This document shows, piece after piece, positions 59,903 through 64,000 of a DNA stretch of 64,000 nt; position 1 is the first letter of the stretch, and every line of letters begins with the position of its first letter. Under the pieces are notes generated by a model. It had not been told where the DNA came from. It searched no databases and saw only the letters and a list, made by a program, of their open reading frames with translations. A program made the position numbers and the translations under genes. The stretch spans positions 186,001-250,000 of the forward strand of contig NZ_BMSY01000012.1 of assembly GCF_014649395.1 (NCBI RefSeq). The letters are read 5' to 3'. The stretch comes from Streptomyces aureoverticillatus. GTDB lineage: Bacteria > Actinomycetota > Actinomycetes > Streptomycetales > Streptomycetaceae.

Positions 59903-61041
59903 CGCAACGCTCCGACGAGGTGGGCCAGGAGCCGGGCCCGGTCCGGCATGGTGGCGGTGATGACGTGTTCGTGGTCGGCGTGCGCGCCGTCGCCGACCGC
60001 GCCGAGGCCGTCGAGCGTGGGACATCCGACCCCGGCGGTGTAGTTGCCGTCGGAGGCTCCGCCGACGGCGGTCTGCCGCAGCGGGCCGAGGCCGAGCCGG
60101 GCGGCCTGTTCGGCGGCCAGGGCGAACAGTTCCCGGGAGGCATCGGGGGCCAAAGGCGGCCGGTTGGGGCCGCCGTCGATCCCCAGCCGGGCGCCGGGAA
60201 TCTGCGGCTCCAGGGCCCTGATGAGCCGGTCGACCGCTTCCTGCGCCGCGGCGTCGGGCACGCGCACGTCCACACTCAACTCCGCCCGCGCGGGCACGGT
60301 GTTGCTCGCTGTGCCGGCTCGCATCACCGTGGGCGTCACGGTCGTCCCGGGCCCGGTGGAGGCGGTGACGGTGTCGGCGACGCCCTGCAGGGCGAGGAGT
60401 TGGTGGGCGAGTTCGGTGGCCGCGTTGATGCCCTTCTCCGGTTCGAGGCCGGAGTGGGCGGCGAGGCCGTGGACGGTGATGTCGTACCGGGACACGCCCT
60501 TGCGGCTGGTCTTCAAGGCTCCTCCGGGCGCCGAAGCCTCCAGGACGAGGGCGGCCGAGCACTGGCGTGCGATGTCCTCGATGAGCGGGCGGGAGGTGGC
60601 CGAGCCGGTTTCCTCGTCACCGGTGACGAGCACGCAGAGGCCGTCGAGTGAGGGCAGCGAGGCGAGGGCGTGGAACATCTGGACCAGGCCGGCCTTCATG
60701 TCGAAGATCCCGGGGCCGCGGGCGATGCCCTGCTCCACCGACCAGGGGTGGGTCTTGAGGGAACCGGTCGGCCAGACGGTGTCGTGGTGGCCCAACAGCA
60801 GGACGCGCGGCGTTCCGAAGGTCCACTGCACGTGGGTGACGCCCCCGACGACCAGTGTTCGGGGCGAGGCTCCGAGCAGACGACGGCCCTGCACGGCGAC
60901 CACCTGGCCGCTGCGGGCCACGGCCGCGTGGTCGGCCGAAGGGGACTCGCAGGTGACGAGTTCTTCGAGGTCGGCGAGCATGGCGTCCAGGCGCGGCGCG
61001 GCGTCCGCCTGCGCGGAGGGGTGTTCGTCGTCGTGCGGCAC
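59899..61041 (-). CDS. M20-family metallopeptidase, probable N-succinyl-amino-acid deacylase
   Basis: A 380-residue zinc hydrolase of the M20/glutamate-carboxypeptidase type. Metal and catalytic motifs are LLGHHDTVWPTGS, GIFDMKAG, VTGDEETGS and the C-terminal HEHVI. The dimerisation lid spans about residues 185-300. In the operon context the likely job is removal of the acyl group from an N-succinyl L-amino acid; a dipeptide or N-acetyl substrate is possible. The GTG at 61041 has GGAGG eight bases upstream. Confidence 0.87.
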   Translation of the reverse strand: MPHDDEHPSAQADAAPRLDAMLADLEELVTCESPSADHAAVARSGQVVAVQGRRLLGASPRTLVVGGVTHVQWTFGTPRVLLLGHHDTVWPTGSLKTHPWSVEQGIARGPGIFDMKAGLVQMFHALASLPSLDGLCVLVTGDEETGSATSRPLIEDIARQCSAALVLEASAPGGALKTSRKGVSRYDITVHGLAAHSGLEPEKGINAATELAHQLLALQGVADTVTASTGPGTTVTPTVMRAGTASNTVPARAELSVDVRVPDAAAQEAVDRLIRALEPQIPGARLGIDGGPNRPPLAPDASRELFALAAEQAARLGLGPLRQTAVGGASDGNYTAGVGCPTLDGLGAVGDGAHADHEHVITATMPDRARLLAHLVGALR

Positions 61042-61174
61042 GGGTGAGTCCTCCAGGGTGGGATGACGGTGGCCGGGTGGGGCCTGGGCACACGGGATAC
61101 GCGGGGGCGCGCGGGACACCGTCGGGGCGCGGGCGGGGCGCAGGCGGGGTTCAAAGACGGGCTCTGCGCGGGTG

Positions 61175-62197
61175 TCAGCCCATGTACTTGCTCATGAGCC
61201 GCCGCGTGTTCCCGCCCAGGATCTTCAGGATGTCCGCCTCGGGCAGGCCCCGGCGGATCATCGCTTCGGTGACCAGGGGCATGTCGGCCGGGGCCGCGAG
61301 ACCGGGGAATTCGAAGAGGGGGTCCTCGTCGTCGGCGTTCTCGCAGCAGGGCGGGGTGAGGTCCGCCATGATCTCGCGCAGGAAGTCCGCCCCGAGGCCG
61401 ACGTGGTCGATCCCGGCCACGGAGACGACGTGTTCGATGTGGTCGACGACCAGGTCGACGCTCACCTTCGCCTGGTCGTCGGTGAGGAAGTCCGGGACGA
61501 AGTTCACGCACACCACGCCACCGGTGGCCGCCACACCCCGGATCTGGTCGTCGGTGAGGTTGCGGTGGTGGTCCCGCAGGGCACGGGCGCAGGAATGGGT
61601 GGCGATCAGCGGGCGGGTGGCGAGCTCCAGGACATGGGCGACCCCGCTCGCCCCCAGATGGGAGATGTCGAAGAGCATGCCGAGGCGTTCCATCTCCCGG
61701 AGCGCCCGCACGCCGGGGGCGGTCAGCCGGCTGCCGGTGGCGTCCTCCCGGCTGCCGTCGGCGAGCGGCGTACGTCCCCAGTGGGCGATCGAGGCGATCC
61801 GCACGCCGAGCCGGAACAGGGTGGAGAACAGTTCGACGGAGGCGTCGACGCCCGGTGCGCTCTCCAGTGCCAGCACAAGGGCGATCTTGCCCTCGGCCAG
61901 GGCCCTGTCGATGTCCGCGCCGTTGACGCACAGGGCGACGTGTTCGGCGTTGGCCTCGGCGAGGACGTGGCCGCACTCGATCATCCGCAGGGTCTGCCGC
62001 AGCGCTCCCTCGGGACGGTACTGGTCGTCGATGAACACCGGCAGGACCTGGATGTCGATGCCGCCCGCGCGCAGTTGCGGCAGCCACCGGTCCCGGAAGA
62101 AGCCGCCCCACTGCTCCGGAGGGCGAGCGGCGACGGCCATGAGGAGGTCGTTGTGGGCATCGGCGACGACGGCACGGTGATGCAGGTCCAACGGCAC
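61175..62197 (-). CDS. M19-family membrane-type dipeptidase
   Basis: A 340-residue dipeptidase of the renal/microbial M19 family. It shows VVADAHNDLL (first metal His-x-Asp), LALESAPGVD, MLFDISHLGASGV, PLIATHSCARAL, HHRNLTDDQIRGVAATGG and DHVGLGADF. Family members cleave dipeptides whose second residue may be D, which would feed D-amino acids to the acyltransferase-racemase pair. I prefer GTG 62197 (AAAGG seven bases upstream) over GTG 62212. It is the first gene of the operon; the 134-base gap to the M20 gene contains no gene. Confidence 0.92.
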   Translation of the reverse strand: MPLDLHHRAVVADAHNDLLMAVAARPPEQWGGFFRDRWLPQLRAGGIDIQVLPVFIDDQYRPEGALRQTLRMIECGHVLAEANAEHVALCVNGADIDRALAEGKIALVLALESAPGVDASVELFSTLFRLGVRIASIAHWGRTPLADGSREDATGSRLTAPGVRALREMERLGMLFDISHLGASGVAHVLELATRPLIATHSCARALRDHHRNLTDDQIRGVAATGGVVCVNFVPDFLTDDQAKVSVDLVVDHIEHVVSVAGIDHVGLGADFLREIMADLTPPCCENADDEDPLFEFPGLAAPADMPLVTEAMIRRGLPEADILKILGGNTRRLMSKYMG

Positions 62198-62433
62198 GAC
62201 GGAGCCTTTCACGTGGACGGTGGGCGGGGTGGACGGTGGGCGGGGGCGAACTCGGCCTCAACGTACGCACGCCGAGCCCCCGGCTCTTGGTCCGGCGCGA
62301 CAAACCGCCAGGTCGATGCTTGGCCATGCGGACAACGCCGGGACGCGGTGCGGTTTCTACGGTTGGCCACGCAGGCCACGTACCGAATCACAGGCCACTT
62401 TGGCCGTCCGTCAATGGCGCAGAAGGAGACATC

Positions 62434-63552
62434 GTGCGAAGTAGGACAGGTGCTGTGGTGGCCCTGGCATTCACAGCCTCTCTGCTGACGGCTCCCGCCG
62501 CGTCGGCCGCGACACCGCCCTGTGACACCAAGCCCATCCAGGCGGCGATGAAGGCGCTGGGAGGGGCCGGTGCCTCGGGGATCAGCGTGACGGTGAAGAG
62601 TCCGCGCTGCGGCGTCTGGAACGGCGGTGTCGGCCTGGCCGACCTCAAGACGGGCCGCAAGGCCGTCGGCAACGAGCGCGGCCGCATCGCCAGCAACACC
62701 AAGACATGGACGGCCACGGTCGTGCTGCAGCTCGTCGGCGAGGGAAAGCTCAAGCTCGATGACACCGTCGACCGCTATCTGCCCGGCCTGATCCGTACGA
62801 AGCACTACGACGGGCGCAGGATCACGATCCGGCAGCTCCTGCAGCACACCAGTGGTCTGCCCGACTACCTGGAGCATCCGTTCTGGGAAGACCTGGAAGC
62901 GCACCGCTGGGATCACATCGAGCCCTTGCGGACGGTCAAGCAGGCGCTGGCGCTGCCCCCGCCCGACGACCGGACTCCGGACGGCTTCTCCTACTCCAAC
63001 ACCAACTACAACCTGGCCGGAATGATCGTCACGAAGGTCACCGGCCGCAGCATCGGCACGGAGATCACCCAGCGGATCGTCAAGCCCCTCGGACTGCGCG
63101 GAACCTTCTGGCCCGGCGACCGGACCTCGATCCCCAAGCCGGACCTGCGAGGCTATGTGGAGCGAGACGGAGCGCTGCTGGACTGGACGGAATGGAACAC
63201 CTCCGGGGCCGACGCGTCGGGCGCGCTGATCTCCACCAGTGCCGACGCGACCGCCTTCTGGACGGCGCTGTGGTCCGGGAAGCTGCTGGACCCGGCCGAG
63301 TTGGCCGAGATGAAACGGACTGTTCCGGACAACGCCGCGGGCGAGCACTACGGCCTGGGAGTCGAGCGCTACGAGCGCACGCCCGGCTTCGTCACCTGGG
63401 GGCACAGCGGCTACATGGAGACCGGCCACAAGTTCAGGAACGCCGTCACCGACGACGGCCGACGGGCCGTGACCCTGCTGATCGGTTCGGAGACGGTCGA
63501 CTCGGAAAAGGTGGACTCCGTCATCGACAAACTCATCCACGACATCCGCTGA
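62434..63552 (+). CDS. Secreted serine beta-lactamase-like D,D-peptidase (S12)
   Basis: A 372-residue secreted penicillin-binding-protein-like enzyme. A signal peptide (TGAVVALAFTASLLTAPAASA) precedes the mature start. The active-site tetrad SxxK is S87-NT-K90, the second motif is YSNTNY, and a third is HSGYMETG. Such enzymes trim D-Ala-D-Ala or other D-containing esters and peptides outside the cell. The GTG at 62434 has AAGGAG five bases upstream. It diverges from the M19 operon across 236 bases, where no operator could be identified. It could supply D-amino acids to that operon, but this is only suggested by position. Confidence 0.92.
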   Translation: MRSRTGAVVALAFTASLLTAPAASAATPPCDTKPIQAAMKALGGAGASGISVTVKSPRCGVWNGGVGLADLKTGRKAVGNERGRIASNTKTWTATVVLQLVGEGKLKLDDTVDRYLPGLIRTKHYDGRRITIRQLLQHTSGLPDYLEHPFWEDLEAHRWDHIEPLRTVKQALALPPPDDRTPDGFSYSNTNYNLAGMIVTKVTGRSIGTEITQRIVKPLGLRGTFWPGDRTSIPKPDLRGYVERDGALLDWTEWNTSGADASGALISTSADATAFWTALWSGKLLDPAELAEMKRTVPDNAAGEHYGLGVERYERTPGFVTWGHSGYMETGHKFRNAVTDDGRRAVTLLIGSETVDSEKVDSVIDKLIHDIR

Positions 63553-63615
63553 GGCTGGCGCTGCTGGGGCTGATGCTGACGCTGACGAGCCGTCGCGCCG
63601 TCCGCGATGCGCGAC

Positions 63616-63648
63616 CGGTACCCGCGGCACATCATGCCGCGGGTACCG
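63616..63648. terminator. Bidirectional terminator between convergent genes
   Basis: CGGTACCCGCGGCA-CATCA-TGCCGCGGGTACCG is a perfect 14-bp stem in the 99-base gap between the D,D-peptidase gene (+) and the hydrolase gene (-). Confidence 0.88.
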
Positions 63649-63651
63649 ACG

Positions 63652-64000
63652 TCACCTCCTCGTGAAGGCGAGAATTTCGTCCGTCACGGCTTTGGCGTTC
63701 TCCTCGGCCAGCCAGTGTCCCGCCTTGGGAATCTCGACTGCGCGTGTGATGTGGGACAGTTTCGGCTTCAGGGTCGGCTGCGTTGCGGCGAGTGAGCCGG
63801 TCGCCGTGAGCAGCAGCGTGGGGGTGTCCACGGTGGGGGCCGCGGTGTTGTCGCGCTCGTCCTGGTCGAGGGTCCGATAGAGCTCGAACCCGGCACGCAG
63901 CACTTCCGGTCTGCCGTACGTGCGGAGGTATTCATTGGTTTCCGCTTCGGTGAACGGGGATTTGGTTCGCGTGCCGCCGAACGCCGATCCGCCATAGGCG
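63652..64000 (-). CDS. Alpha/beta hydrolase, C-terminal part (5' end outside window)
   Basis: The last 115 residues of a hydrolase continue beyond the right edge. TLLLTATGSLAA is the strand holding the acidic residue, and the catalytic His lies in IPKAGHWLAEENAKAVTDEILAF, the pattern of epoxide hydrolase, dehalogenase and haloperoxidase-like members. The exact family cannot be set without the N-terminal part. Confidence 0.85.
   Translation of the reverse strand, partial: AYGGSAFGGTRTKSPFTEAETNEYLRTYGRPEVLRAGFELYRTLDQDERDNTAAPTVDTPTLLLTATGSLAATQPTLKPKLSHITRAVEIPKAGHWLAEENAKAVTDEILAFTRR

Noticed and set aside
62198..62433. Sixth GntR operator before the M19 dipeptidase operon
   Set aside because: No sequence there matches the GTACAATKTCACATTAC pattern well enough (the nearest is AATCACAGG), so the D-amino-acid operon is not placed in the hydroxyproline regulon.

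Overview
The window is high-GC (about 70% or more) actinobacterial chromosome. Gene style (ATGA/GTGA start-stop overlaps, GTG starts, GGAGG ribosome sites), F420-type oxidoreductases, TetR/LacI/GntR/LuxR regulators, a secreted collagenase and a nonribosomal peptide cluster all point to Streptomyces or a close relative. No rRNA, tRNA, transposase, CRISPR array or phage gene was seen.

Region 1 (1-16.1 kb) is part of a nonribosomal peptide gene cluster that continues off the left edge. On the - strand are a C-A synthetase (partial), a 27-codon MbtH-like remnant with a good ribosome site, and a free-standing condensation domain. On the + strand a tight operon encodes a cytochrome P450, two separate A-T didomain proteins, a luciferase-like (F420/FMN) oxidoreductase, a protein resembling PLP fold-type II enzymes, a FemAB/GNAT-like acyltransferase and an AsnB-type amidotransferase. 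A DUF885 metallopeptidase-like gene converges on it. The product is not recognised.

Region 2 (16.1-38.4 kb) is mixed accessory and housekeeping DNA: a TetR regulator, a one-pass membrane protein, an epoxide hydrolase, a TauD-type dioxygenase, a cytochrome bd operon (cydA-cydB-cydD-cydC) divergent from a LysR gene, a 2Fe-2S ferredoxin with its reductase, and a nucleoside-catabolism operon (nucleoside hydrolase, deaminase, methyltransferase, thiouracil-desulfurase-like DUF523) divergent from a LacI gene across a perfect operator. Then follow a flavin-fold (PPOX) gene, a large LuxR/NB-ARC regulator and a DUF1801 gene, linked by a duplicated 73-bp control region.

Region 3 (38.4-57.3 kb) reads as one collagen and hydroxyproline utilisation locus. 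It has a secreted M9 collagenase, a prolyl aminopeptidase, an aminopeptidase P and a five-gene peptide ABC importer. It also has the complete trans-4-hydroxy-L-proline to 2-oxoglutarate route: 4-hydroxyproline 2-epimerase, three-subunit D-hydroxyproline dehydrogenase, DapA-family deaminase and 2-oxoglutarate semialdehyde dehydrogenase. A GntR/FCD regulator is embedded in it. I find the same 17-bp motif, close to GTACAATKTCACATTAC, at five places: before the collagenase, before the regulator, before the deaminase operon, before the dehydrogenase operon, and between aminopeptidase P and the importer. The motif ties secreted digestion, uptake and catabolism into one predicted regulon.

Region 4 (57.3-64 kb) begins with a strong terminator and two gene remnants (M6 metalloprotease tail, LysR head). 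Next comes an operon of M19 dipeptidase, M20 deacylase, GNAT acyltransferase and N-acylamino-acid racemase, which together fit the N-succinyl route that turns D-amino acids into L-amino acids. A secreted serine D,D-peptidase and the end of an alpha/beta hydrolase close the window.
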